From Thraustochytrium sp. TN22 (taxonomy: Eukaryota; Sar; Bigyra; Thraustochytrida; Thraustochytriidae): DNA of 64,000 nucleotides. The translations under genes were made by a program, and so were the position numbers. The notes under the pieces were generated by a model. That model was not told where the DNA came from and searched no databases. It was given only the letters and a program-made list of their open reading frames with translations. The DNA lies in contig JABLUY010000188.1 of NCBI GenBank assembly GCA_013306675.1, positions 1 through 64,000 of the forward strand, written 5' to 3'. Shown here piece by piece: positions 10,004 through 31,702 of this stretch (positions are counted from its first letter, which is position 1; each line of letters begins with the position of its first letter).

Positions 10004-10588
10004 CTTTTCTTTCCTCATCAAAAGCAATTTGTTATCAAAAGCAATTTGTCCCCGTGGTACTGGTAGGGTACCACTTTCGACGCCAGCTTTTGCAGCTAGC
10101 TCCTTTATCTCATTCTCTCTCTCTCTTTCTGTCGGCGTCTGTCTCTCTCTCTCTATGCTCCCCAGGTTGGAGCGGGGAGGAGAGGAAGGAGGAGAAGAAG
10201 AACAAGCCTGACTTTGCCAAGTGACGAGAGGAGAGAGAGGCGCAGCCGCCTGAGCCGCCAGCCGGCCGCGCAGAACCATAGCAAGCGCGCCGCCTTTGAC
10301 GCGGGCGGCGGCAGCGGCAGCGGCGGCGGCGGCGGCGGCAGCAGCAGCGGCGGCACGGCACGCGGGCGAGCGGCGTCTCCGAGCCGCTTCGCAGCGCCGG
10401 CGCCGAGGGTCGCGCGATCGACAGCCGCCCGCCCGCTCCATCGCGGGCAACGAACGTGCCTCGGCGGCCACCGCGACAGCAGGAACGCGGCGCGAGGCGG
10501 CGGCCGCGGCAGCAGCGGCAGCAGCTACGGCAAGAGCAAGAGCAAGAGCAAGAGCAAGAGCAGCGGCAGCTGCAAGAACCGCGGCGCG
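10004..10588. other. Intergenic region between NSUN2-like and VPS37A genes
   Basis: About 585 bp. The first 50 bp, just after the NSUN2-like stop, hold a 17 bp direct duplication. A CT-rich microsatellite lies at about 10110-10155. The rest is GC-rich with (GGC)n and (GAGCAA)n-like tracts. The VPS37A frame remains open upstream here, encoding only Gly/Ser/Arg low-complexity sequence. Confidence 0.5.
10017..10049. repeat. 17 bp tandem duplication in NSUN2-like 3' flank
   Basis: ATCAAAAGCAATTTGTT at 10017-10033 is followed directly by a second copy at 10034-10049 that differs only in its last base. Confidence 0.9.
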
Positions 10589-11620
10589 ATGTTCTACAGC
10601 GCGCAAAACCGTGAGAGCCAGATTGATGAGCTGCTGCGGCAGCAGCCGCACTGCAGGGCGAATGCGCAGCGCACGGCCTTCGACATGATGCTGCAGGTGC
10701 GGCGCGGCGTGCGCGTGGACGAGATCGTGATCAGGATTAGCCTGCCGCCCGGATTTCCGTCCGCCGCACCGGAAGTCATGGTGCTGACGCCGGGCGTTCG
10801 GCATCCGTGGATCGACTCGAGCGGCTACGTTACGCACTGCCCGAGCCTGCGCAATTGGGACGCGCGCAGCTCGCTGGCGCGCGTCGTGGGCGACGTGGTG
10901 AACCACTTTTGCTCGTCGCCGCCGCTCCTCGGGGGCGCTGGGGCCGGGCCTTCGGGGCCCACTGGCGGTGGGCCGGGCTACCCAGGGGGGCAGTCGTCGA
11001 GCGCGCTGCCGCCCTACGCGTCGCGCGCATCGCCGTCTCCATCTTCGTCCTCTGCCTCCTCAGCGCGGCCCAGCATGCCGCGCTCGCGGAACGACTCGGA
11101 CAACGAGCTGGTCTTCATCCCGCCGGTCCCGGACAACTTCCCGGAGCTGGACGACATGACGGTGGACCAGCTGGAGGAGCTGCAGAACAACCCGGAGCGC
11201 TTTGCGGAATTCTTTGCAGGCCTTCCCATGCCCAACATGACGCAGGACATGAAGGAGCAGGTCATCAAGACGAACAAGACACAGGCCGAGACCAACCTGA
11301 GCTACACCGACCGCGTCGAGCAACTGCACGCCGAGGTCTTGAACCTGCAGCAGCAGGCCGTGGACCGCTGGAAGGTCTTCAAGGACCTTGAGGCGCGCCA
11401 GGACGACGCGATGCGAAAGTATGACCCCCTGCGCCTCCTCGTGGATCTTGAGAGCAGCTGCAAGAAGCTCGACGACGAGTCGGAGCTCCTCGCCAGCGAA
11501 TTTCTTGCCGAGGACATCACTCTCTCGGACTTTATCAACCGCGAGATGGAACTCCGCAAGCTGTACCATTTGCGAAGAGCCAAGGCCGAGCTTTTTCGCA
11601 GCCAGCTCAAGAAGCAGTAG
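10589..11620 (+). CDS. VPS37A: VPS37A-type ESCRT-I subunit (UEV-like + Mod(r) domains)
   Basis: 343 residues from the ATG at 10589 (MFYSAQNRESQIDELL). Residues about 1-110 form a UEV-like ubiquitin-conjugating fold (ISLPPGFPSAAPEVMVL, RHPWIDSSGYV) without a catalytic Cys in the E2 position. A Gly/Ser/Pro-rich linker follows, then PDNFPELDDMTVDQLEEL at about 181 and a long alpha-helical Mod(r)/VPS37 domain ending in a basic tail. This order is that of animal VPS37A, a component of ESCRT-I that helps sort ubiquitinated cargo into multivesicular endosomes. Upstream in-frame sequence is low-complexity and lacks an ATG in a good position, which decides the start. Confidence 0.9.
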   Translation: MFYSAQNRESQIDELLRQQPHCRANAQRTAFDMMLQVRRGVRVDEIVIRISLPPGFPSAAPEVMVLTPGVRHPWIDSSGYVTHCPSLRNWDARSSLARVVGDVVNHFCSSPPLLGGAGAGPSGPTGGGPGYPGGQSSSALPPYASRASPSPSSSSASSARPSMPRSRNDSDNELVFIPPVPDNFPELDDMTVDQLEELQNNPERFAEFFAGLPMPNMTQDMKEQVIKTNKTQAETNLSYTDRVEQLHAEVLNLQQQAVDRWKVFKDLEARQDDAMRKYDPLRLLVDLESSCKKLDDESELLASEFLAEDITLSDFINREMELRKLYHLRRAKAELFRSQLKKQ

Positions 11621-11658
11621 CCTATAACTTTAGAACAGTAAGAAGTACGCAGGCTTGT

Positions 11659-11796
11659 GTGACCCTTCCACCATTCCCCATAGTAAGTTTACTCCTGCAC
11701 ACTTTCCTCATGATTCGCTCCATCATCCTCATTCTCATGTGATCCTTTCACCATTACTCTTACACATTCGCATCGCTCCATCATCCTCATTCTCAT
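11659..11796. repeat. 80 bp imperfect tandem duplication between convergent genes
   Basis: Copies begin at 11659 (GTGACCCTTCCACCATT) and 11739 (GTGATCCTTTCACCATT), and both end in CGCTCCATCATCCTCATTCTCAT. The second copy is about 22 bp shorter. The region is shared by the 3' ends of VPS37A and the coiled-coil gene. Confidence 0.85.
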
Positions 11797-11845
11797 CCTC
11801 ATCCTGAAAAGCTCCAGCTCTTGCGCCAGCTCCAGCATTTCTTCT

Positions 11846-13015
11846 TCACGCATTCAGCTTTTTCGCCGAGCGTACCGGTACCAAGAGACGCGTAGGTTCG
11901 TGCAGCTGCCGCACGGGGCTGCGCATACCGCGCGGGAGGTTTGCGAGTAGCGAGGCCTCCGGGTTGGGCTTCACAAGTGGACCAGGCCGCCGCCGCTTCA
12001 TTGGCGCCAGCGCGACGTCCTCGAGCTGCGCGGGCCCTGGCGCCGTCTTGCGGTGCTCAGAGCGGCTCTCGCGCTCCCGCGGTGCCCGCGTCGTCATGGG
12101 CGAAGCGGTCTTGACCGCGCGTGCGCGCCGCTGACGCTGCGCCTCGTGCCGCTGGCGCTGCGCCTCCTTCGCCTCCTCCTTGGCGCGAGTGCGCCGCTCC
12201 AAGTCGTGGCGCAGGCGGCGACGCGCCTCGTTGCTCTCGTCCTGCACGTGCTGCACAAGGTCGCGCTGCGCGCGCAGCGCCGCAGTGGCCTTTGACAGCC
12301 GGAGCACGAAGTCGTCCTTGCCGAGCTCTTGTGTCTGCGTGTACGCAACGTGCAAGAGCTGCATGTCCGTCCGGAGCTGCTCCACGGCGCGCTCCACGGA
12401 CTGCAGACCCGCCAGCTCCGTGCCGGCAATGGCTCCCTCGGTCTGCGCCGCCTGAAGCTTGACCGTGCGCGTCTCCGCCTCGCGGCTCGCGGTGGCCTCC
12501 TCCTCCGCGTGCTTGCGCTCTTCCACCTCGTCCTCGATGGACAGCACCGAGTCGCCCACACCCAGGCGAGGCGGTCGTGGCGAAACGCTGCGAGACCGCC
12601 GCGCCACAGCGAGCGCTGGTGCCGACCGCGCGCCCTCGCGCAGCTTACTCGTGCGGAGCACCATCTCCTGCGCCGACCCATATGCCTTCTCGATAAACTC
12701 GCTCTTGAGCTCCGCGCGCGCACGCTCCGACGCGGTGCGCTTGAGCTTGCGCACCACGCGCGTCTTCCTCGGCTTTCGCTTTGCCTTTTTGCCCTCTGCC
12801 TTGGGGTTTTTCCCTGGTCGCCTCTCCGGGCCCTGCTCCCCGCCCGCGTCCTCCTCCTCCGCTTGGTTCTCCTCCTCGTCTCCTTCCCCCTCGCCCTCGG
12901 CGGAGGTGCCGCCTGCTTCCTTCTGCTGCTCCAGCTGCTGCTGCTCCTCCTCCTCGTCCTCCTCCAGCACCTCGGGCACCTCCGCCGCCTCGGCGTTCTC
13001 CTTCACGCCCGTCAT
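11846..13015 (-). CDS. Coiled-coil protein with acidic N-terminus and Lys/Arg-rich motif, unknown family
   Basis: 389 residues from the ATG at 13015 (MTGVKENAEAAEVPEV). The first 70 residues are very acidic (Glu/Gln runs). A strongly basic segment follows (KAKRKPRKTRVVRKLKR), then a Ser/Arg patch (RRSRSVSPRPPRLG). Heptad-like helices rich in Glu, Ala, Leu and Arg cover about residues 165-310 (VERAVEQLRTDMQLLHVAYTQTQEL and on), and the tail is basic and Pro-rich. No enzymatic motif is visible. The basic blocks would allow nuclear entry; because the gene is head-to-head with an axonemal dynein, a cytoskeletal role is also conceivable, but both are guesses. The frame stays open upstream of the ATG into the shared promoter. 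Confidence 0.65.
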   Translation of the reverse strand: MTGVKENAEAAEVPEVLEEDEEEEQQQLEQQKEAGGTSAEGEGEGDEEENQAEEEDAGGEQGPERRPGKNPKAEGKKAKRKPRKTRVVRKLKRTASERARAELKSEFIEKAYGSAQEMVLRTSKLREGARSAPALAVARRSRSVSPRPPRLGVGDSVLSIEDEVEERKHAEEEATASREAETRTVKLQAAQTEGAIAGTELAGLQSVERAVEQLRTDMQLLHVAYTQTQELGKDDFVLRLSKATAALRAQRDLVQHVQDESNEARRRLRHDLERRTRAKEEAKEAQRQRHEAQRQRRARAVKTASPMTTRAPRERESRSEHRKTAPGPAQLEDVALAPMKRRRPGPLVKPNPEASLLANLPRGMRSPVRQLHEPTRLLVPVRSAKKLNA

Positions 13016-13471
13016 GGCCGCCGCCGGCCTCGCGACGCCACGCCGCGCAGACCCGCTCTGCCCGCTCTCGTCCGTCGCTCGCCCTGCCCTTGCCAATCGT
13101 GCCAATGCGCGCCAGTGCGCGCCAATGCGCGCCAATGCTTGCTCGCGGCGAGGAGCTCGACGAAAAGCGAACCACCGCACAGGGGTCCGACGGCGCGCAC
13201 ACGGGGTCCGCGATCGCGCGCGGCGCACGGAGGAGTCAACGACTCGGGCGCGACGTCGAGTCCCAGAACTGGGCTCGCCGTGGCACGCAGCCAGGCGCGG
13301 CCAGCGCTGGGCTGCGGCTGGGCGAGGCGCGCCGCTCGAGCGCGCGCGCCGGACGCGGGCGCGGGAGGACCCCGCCGTGGCCGGCTCGACGCGGCCGCGC
13401 TGGGCGCGCGGCGGCGCGGGCGCGGGTCGGGCCAATCTTCGTTTTCAAACGTGCAGCCTGAGGGCGGCGCC
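13016..13471. promoter_or_regulatory. Shared divergent promoter region, coiled-coil gene / dynein heavy chain
   Basis: 456 bp separate the two divergent start codons. An AT-rich motif (TTCGTTTTCAAAC, 13438-13450) lies about 25 bp upstream of the dynein ATG in otherwise GC-rich DNA. A GCGCCA(A/G)TGCGC-type motif is repeated around 13097-13136. Confidence 0.5.
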
Positions 13472-26341
<12,870 letters not shown>

Positions 26342-26508
26342 TCTGATCGGTTCATCGCGGATTTGAAGGCGACGTAGAACAGAACGAAAAAAAACTTCAT
26401 TGTACATGACATGAGCGTGTAAATAAGACTATGAGACGGGAGGAAAAGGGGTGACGACTCGGAGGGGGAGCGACGAAGCAAGCGACCGGCGGCCTCGAAG
26501 CCCTCAGC
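26342..26508. other. Convergent 3' region, dynein / GH31 genes
   Basis: About 167 bp of AT-richer DNA between two stop codons. It contains an A8 run (26388-26395) and GTGTAAATAAGAC, which could include polyadenylation sites for the plus-strand dynein. No tandem duplication is seen here. Confidence 0.4.
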
Positions 26509-29208
26509 TCACGCTGAGGGCGGCACAGGGGAGCGCTTGAAGGAGGACAGGACATCGCGGATGACCACAGCAATGTCCGCGGCTTGCGGGAGGTGCAAGA
26601 CGCAGGGCTGGCCGAGGGGGGCGTGGCACTGGAAGGTGGACCCCGAGGGCGGCGTCTCGCCAGTGAAGACATGCGTCCAGGCGCCCTCCGGAACGTAGCA
26701 GGGCCTACTGTCGTGACCCGGGGCGACGATCGGGCACACGAGGATGGCGTCACCGAGCATGAACTGGTCGCGGGCACGGCGCGCGAGCGGGTCATGCGGG
26801 TAGTGCAGGAACATGTGACGCGCGAGCGGCGCACCGGTGGCCGCGGCAGCCTCCATGAGGGGCTTCTTGAGCACGGGAAAGAGCGCCTGGTGCAAGCGGG
26901 CGAAGGCCGCAAAGTGGTCGACGACAGCCGGGTCGACGGCTTGCGTCGAGGCGTCCGGGAGGACGCCCTCGTGCGTGCGAAAGAGGGCATCCGCGAAGAC
27001 GTTCATCTCGGCCCAGCGCATGAAGAGCTCCGGCGAGCGGTTGATTCTGACGATGCCGAAGCGGTCGAACATGGTGTAGCCGCCAATGTCAGAGTGCGCA
27101 AGGCTGAAGCCAGACATGCCGGCGGAGAGGACGCCTCCGAGCGCGCTGCGCAGGCCGTCGTGGTGGTCAAAGGTGGTCATCTGGTCGCCCATCCACATGA
27201 GCGTGGAGTAGGCCGGAGAGCGCGCGGCAGCGGCGCGCATGAAGAAGACGGCGTTGTCGCGCAAGAACGGGCTCGAGTCGATGGCCTTGCGGCAGGTCTC
27301 GGCCCAGAGCAGCGGGAAGTCGTTGTGAAAGTGGCTGCCCTCACCGGCATGCAGACGCGCGTCGAGCGAGAGTGACTCGGCGAAGTCGGCCATGAAGCCG
27401 AGGACGCCGTGCACGTTATCGAAGCCGTCCGAGCCACGAAACATGCGGGCGTGGATGACCTCTTGAATGTACCAGTCCTGGCAGCGAGGGTCGGTGAGGT
27501 CGACGGTGGCAAACGTGAAGTCGGGCGTGGCGCTGGCCTGGATCTGCACGGTGTGGCCGTCGGCCTCCTTGACGAGGCAGTCCTCGCGCATGGCCTCGAG
27601 GAAGAGCGTGGTGCTCTCGTTGGAGACGCCGCCGGTGTTGGCGAGGTACGGGTTGATGTAGGAGAGCACGTAGACGCCCTGGTCGGCGAGCTCGCGCACG
27701 TAGGCGTCCCAGCCCGGGTAGTGGGTGTGCGAGACCTCCCAGTTCCACTGCAGGCGGCGGCCGAAGCCGGTCTCGCGCTTGCCGGTCCAGTCCTGGAGCC
27801 AGAGCGCGGCGAGCGGCACGCCGGCGCGGCGCAGCGCCGCGACGTGTTTACGCACCTTGGCGGTGCCGCCCTGCAGCCCGACGACGGCGCCGTTGCCGGT
27901 CCAGTCCGGCAGTGGGCGCATGCGCCCGGCGTGCTCGCGCGTGTACGTCTCAATGATGGCGAGCGGCGAGTCGCGCACGACGAAGGCGCCGTGGACGGCG
28001 GAGGCGTTCACCTCGACGGTGATGGCGTCTGGGCGCGAGAGGTCGAAGAGTGCGAACTCGGACGTCGTCAGGTACATGGAGCGCATGGCGGAGGTCAGGT
28101 AGTATGGTGCAGGCGCGTACGAGGTCTGCCAGCTGCCGGCAGCGTGCTTGACAAAGAAGTTCACAAGCCACGAGATGGGCTGCAGGCCGCGACCGATGCC
28201 CTGCTCCTGTGTGAAGATGGGCACGCAGCCGCCCTTGAGGTCCATGTACGAGTACTGGATGCCGAAACCGTAGACGCCCTCGGCCGCCGCCGACTGCTGC
28301 CGCAGGTAGGTGCGCTGCAGCGGCTCCGCCGTCTCGGCCGCGAAGCTCACGTGGTCCTCGGCCGTTGCCTGCAGCGTGAAGGCGTAGCGCACCGGGGCAG
28401 CCTCGTCGAAGAGCAGCACGCCGCTCACAAGCACCTCGTCCGCGGCTCGCTGCTCAACGCGGTCCACGGTCTGCGCCACGCTCAGGTTGGCCACGACGTC
28501 GCGGAAGGCGTAGAGGCCCATCTCCTCGTCGTTGGGCGCCGCGAAGCTCCCATCGCGCGCGGCCACCAAAAAGGCCTCTCCAGGCACGTTGGCAAAGACC
28601 AACCGGCGCTCCTCGCCGGCTGTGAGCTCCAGCACGCCGGTCGCCGGGTCGGCGACCAGGCGGAAACGGGCAAAGTCGACCTCCACCTGCGCCCCGGTCT
28701 CGATGCGCATCTCGCTGCGCGCCGTGAGCTGCGCGAAGCACTGCGCGTCTGACACCGACGTCTGGAAGACAAAGGCCAGGAGCGCGATGGCCAGCACCAC
28801 CGGCGCGTAGTGCGAGGGCGTCGCCTTGGTCGCGGCTGGCCTGCTCCAGAGCGCCGCACAGGCGGCCGCCATGCAGGCGGCTGCAGCGCGCACCGCGTCA
28901 AGGCTGAGAGCCAGGTTCCCGTCCACCACGGCGGCAGCAATGACGCCGGCGCTGGCGCCGAGCGCGGCCGTGGCCCGGGCCGCGCCCTGCGCCCCTGCGA
29001 GCGTGAGTCCCGTCGCCAGCACCGCGGTCGTCACGAGCGTCAGCACTGCCGCCGCCGCCTCCGGCCGCGCCATCTGCAGCGCCTCCTCCGGGTACACGGT
29101 CATGCCGAGCTTCGCGTGGACCACGTACACATAGTCCAGGCCGCCGCCCACGAGCGCCAGCCCCGCGGCGGCCGCGCACGCCGCCGCCGCCGCCGCCGCG
29201 CGCTCCAT
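26509..29208 (-). CDS. GH31 glycosidase of the sulfoquinovosidase (YihQ) type with membrane N-terminus
   Basis: 899 residues, single exon. Residues 1-160 contain about four hydrophobic Ala/Leu/Val-rich segments (for example LAIALLAFVFQTSV), so the catalytic part is probably membrane-anchored. The rest is a GH31 (beta/alpha)8 enzyme: LQDWTGKRETGFGRRLQW at about 471, the nucleophile in FMADFAESL (Asp near 608), the acid/base in MGDQMTTFDHHDG (Asp near 676) and HSDIGGYTMFDR. From memory of E. coli YihQ, the sulfonate-recognition residues are the Gln of QDW, the Arg and Trp of the following RLxW, and the Tyr of GGYT; all have counterparts here. The expected reaction is hydrolysis of sulfoquinovosides from plant and algal sulfolipid. 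Specificity is inferred; a plain alpha-glucosidase is less likely. Confidence 0.85.
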   Translation of the reverse strand: MERAAAAAAACAAAAGLALVGGGLDYVYVVHAKLGMTVYPEEALQMARPEAAAAVLTLVTTAVLATGLTLAGAQGAARATAALGASAGVIAAAVVDGNLALSLDAVRAAAACMAAACAALWSRPAATKATPSHYAPVVLAIALLAFVFQTSVSDAQCFAQLTARSEMRIETGAQVEVDFARFRLVADPATGVLELTAGEERRLVFANVPGEAFLVAARDGSFAAPNDEEMGLYAFRDVVANLSVAQTVDRVEQRAADEVLVSGVLLFDEAAPVRYAFTLQATAEDHVSFAAETAEPLQRTYLRQQSAAAEGVYGFGIQYSYMDLKGGCVPIFTQEQGIGRGLQPISWLVNFFVKHAAGSWQTSYAPAPYYLTSAMRSMYLTTSEFALFDLSRPDAITVEVNASAVHGAFVVRDSPLAIIETYTREHAGRMRPLPDWTGNGAVVGLQGGTAKVRKHVAALRRAGVPLAALWLQDWTGKRETGFGRRLQWNWEVSHTHYPGWDAYVRELADQGVYVLSYINPYLANTGGVSNESTTLFLEAMREDCLVKEADGHTVQIQASATPDFTFATVDLTDPRCQDWYIQEVIHARMFRGSDGFDNVHGVLGFMADFAESLSLDARLHAGEGSHFHNDFPLLWAETCRKAIDSSPFLRDNAVFFMRAAAARSPAYSTLMWMGDQMTTFDHHDGLRSALGGVLSAGMSGFSLAHSDIGGYTMFDRFGIVRINRSPELFMRWAEMNVFADALFRTHEGVLPDASTQAVDPAVVDHFAAFARLHQALFPVLKKPLMEAAAATGAPLARHMFLHYPHDPLARRARDQFMLGDAILVCPIVAPGHDSRPCYVPEGAWTHVFTGETPPSGSTFQCHAPLGQPCVLHLPQAADIAVVIRDVLSSFKRSPVPPSA

Positions 29209-29254
29209 TCCGAGCGCGCACGAGGGCTACGCAGCGAGGCGTGGCGATGCGAAG

Positions 29255-29352
29255 CGAGGCGAGGCGAGAGGCGGAGCGAGGCGAGGCGAGGCGGAGCGAG
29301 GCGAGGCGAGGCGAGGCGAGGCGAGGCGAGGCGAGGCGAGGCGAGGCGAGGC
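29255..29352. repeat. (GAGGC)n pentanucleotide array
   Basis: About 98 bp of GAGGC units with a few GGAGC interruptions, starting about 45 bp upstream of the GH31 ATG. Confidence 0.95.
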
Positions 29353-29583
29353 GCGCCTCGGCCGCGCAGCGGGTCTGCCGCGCCGCGCACACGAGCGGCG
29401 ACCCGGAGAGAGAGACCGGCCAGCGCGGCCGTGGCGCGGTGGCACGATGGCGCGACGCCTTGGTCGCAGGCCCGGACCGGCGCGCACGTGTGGGGCGCGC
29501 GCTGCGGGGCGCGGGGACGCCGCCAGGGCGAGCTCGGGGCTCCGCTCAAAGCTCGCGCAGGCTGCGCCAGTCTCGCAGAGCAC

Positions 29584-29617
29584 AGCAGAGCAGAGCAGAG
29601 CAGAGCAGAGCAGAGCG
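29584..29617. repeat. (AGAGC)n pentanucleotide microsatellite
   Basis: Six or so AGAGC units, the complement of the GCTCT array at 6581-6617. Confidence 0.95.
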
Positions 29618-30898
29618 GCGCGGCACGGCACGGCGTGCACTGCCGTGCAGCGATGGGTGCGGCGCGCGGCGCGCGTGGCGCGCGAAGCGCCGGTGGGTGA
29701 CTTGGCAGCGCGCGCCCCGAGATGGAGCGCTCGACTCGGCTCGAGTGCTCGAGACGGGAGACTCGAGCGAGGGTGTTGCGAAAGCTGCGCCGGCCGCGCA
29801 GGTGCGAGCGAAGGCGAAGGCGAGATGAAGCCGCATTGGAGCGCATGGAGCAGGAAGCGAAGCGTGGCATGATGTGGCGCGGCGCGGTGCGGCGCGGCGT
29901 CGCCGTGGCGTGGCGTGGCGTGGTGGCGTGGCGCCGTGGCGTGGCGCGACGATCGTGCCACGCCAGCCAGGCGGAGCCCGGCGGTGGTCTGTCGACTTTT
30001 TGGGTTAGGGCTTGCGTCATTCTTCGCAAAGCGGCGTGGTCTCCGAGTCCGAGGAGAACTTCAACTTGAACTTGAAGTCGAGAGGGTCAGTCACGTCAGT
30101 GGCCGATGACGTTGGCGGGCAAAGCACGCATGAGCACACTGACAGCGGCAGTGCACAACGTGGGCGCGTGGCGCGCCGCACTGCACGTCAACACCGTCCC
30201 AGGCAAGCCTCCTGTACTGTAAGGGAAGGCTCCCGCGACCTCAACAGACTCAACTTGAACCACTCAAGCCTGTCACCTCCGAGAGTCTCCCAGCTAGCTT
30301 TGTACCGCCGTGGAATTCGCCCTTTACGCTTAGTTTTGACCTTCAAGCTGCTCCCGGCTCTCGCCCTGGCCCAACCATCGCCTCTTGCGCTTGCCCTCTG
30401 CGTCCTTCTGGCCTCCAGCCCCGTGGTGTCCCGTCGCTCAGGCCGTCGCTCAGGCCGTCGCTCAGGCCGTCCCTCCCGCTGTCCCTCCGCATCATCGCCA
30501 CGGGCGCCGCAGCACCCGCTACATTAAGGCGGCCCCTCCGCGGCGCAAGCAGGGCGGCGCGGCGGCGCCTGCTCGCGGCGGGCGGCGCGCCTAAGGCGGG
30601 CGGCCGAATCCGGAGCAGGATCGGCAACTCGGCGCCGGTCGAGGCGCGCGCGGCGGCAGCGACGCAACGAAGGAGCTGCGCGGCGCGGCGGTCGCGAGCA
30701 GCAGCAGCAGGCAGACAGGCAGGCAGGTGCGTGCGTGCGCGCGAGAGCCCGAGGCCCGCCCCGGCGGCCGGCGGGCTCGCGGCGGCGAGCAGGACGATGG
30801 CCGGCACCCTGCTGGCGCAGGAGGAGGACCTGGACGAGGACGGGCGCGCGCGGCGGCGGGAGGATGGCTGACGATGGACGCGCGACGCAGAAGGCAAG

Positions 30899-31342
30899 AT
30901 GACGCAGCGCGTGGTGGTGTGCTCGGGGTACTTTGACCCCATGCACCTGGGCCATGTGGAGTACCTGCAGAAGTCCAAGGACCAGGGCGACAAGCTGGTG
31001 GTGATCGTGAACAGCGACAAGCAGGCGGCGATGAAGAAGGGCCAGTCGTTCATGCCGGAGAATGAGCGCGTGCGGCTGGTGCGCGCCATGGACTGCGTGG
31101 ACGCCGCGGTGATCGCGGTGGACGATGACCGCACGGTGTGCAAGACGCTGGGGCTGCTGCACCCGGACGTCTTCACGAACGGTGGCGACCAGACGAACGA
31201 GTCCATCCCGGAGGCCAAGGTGTGCTCCGAGCTGGGCATTGAGCTGGTGGACGGCCTTGGTGGCAAGGTGCAGTCCAGCTCGTGGCTGCTGGCGCGGAGC
31301 CGTGGCGAGCAGGTCAAGATCAAGACGGACCCGAACGAGTAA
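30899..31342 (+). CDS. Cytidylyltransferase-fold nucleotidyltransferase (RfaE-C / glycerol-3-P cytidylyltransferase-like)
   Basis: 147 residues, single exon. The N-terminus has the nucleotidyltransferase signature CSGYFDPMHLGHVEYL, containing the HxGH motif (HLGH), then VVIVNSD and ENERVRLVRAMDCVD. A second conserved part has FTNGGDQTNESIPE. Proteins of this size and layout transfer AMP or CMP to a phosphorylated small molecule, as in bacterial heptose-1-phosphate adenylyltransferase and glycerol-3-phosphate cytidylyltransferase. Substrate cannot be told from sequence alone. There is no targeting peptide, so it is probably cytosolic. The bacterial look of the family raises the possibility of ancient transfer, but codon and base composition match the neighbours. 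Confidence 0.85.
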   Translation: MTQRVVVCSGYFDPMHLGHVEYLQKSKDQGDKLVVIVNSDKQAAMKKGQSFMPENERVRLVRAMDCVDAAVIAVDDDRTVCKTLGLLHPDVFTNGGDQTNESIPEAKVCSELGIELVDGLGGKVQSSSWLLARSRGEQVKIKTDPNE

Positions 31343-31702
31343 ACAAACCATGCCTTTTACATGCAAGCAAGCAAGTAAGCAAGCAAGCATGTAGCGTAGG
31401 ATTCTTGCTTCCCGGCCAGCAGTTTCAAGGAAGGAAGCAGAAGACGGCTCGAGAGCCAGCTTGATCGATGCGCACGTCCACCGGCATGTTTCAAAAAGCG
31501 TAGAGCTAGCCGACGAGAGGCGCGGCAATGGCGTGCGGTCGTTCGTGCGCCAGTGTGGTGAGAGCTGGGTTCTGACGATTGTTCACCAAAGGATCAAGTA
31601 CGAACTAGCTTCTAACTTAGAGCTCTAGCGGGTTGAAACTCACCAACCTTTTATCTCTTTTACATACACGGATGTGCGCCGCGAGAAGGCGCGGGTGCGT
31701 CT
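31343..31702. other. Convergent intergenic region, cytidylyltransferase / SelO
   Basis: 360 bp of less GC-rich DNA between two stop codons. Apart from the AAGC tract I see no feature. No SECIS-like hairpin was recognised downstream of SelO, in keeping with its Cys codon. Confidence 0.4.
31363..31389. repeat. (AAGC)n tetranucleotide tract
   Basis: A short AAGC/AAGT run in the 3' flank of the cytidylyltransferase gene. Its complement, GCTT, is a permutation of the CTTG unit expanded at 34266-34568. Confidence 0.85.

Larger units (their letters stand above)
29209..30898. other. Long divergent intergenic region, GH31 / cytidylyltransferase
   Basis: About 1.7 kb without a gene I can support. It contains (GAGGC)n at 29255-29352, (AGAGC)n at 29584-29617, GGCGTGGCGTGG-type repeats around 29880-29950 and a threefold 12 bp repeat (CGTCGCTCAGGC) at about 30433-30470. 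An AT-richer part (30020-30350) has several CAACTTGAA/TTCAACTTG words. Open frames here are G/C-driven and their peptides are Arg/Ala/Ser-rich. Confidence 0.5.

Noticed and set aside
30000-30012. Telomere-like GGGTTAGGG
   Set aside because: Only about one and a half units, inside a gene-containing region; no array.
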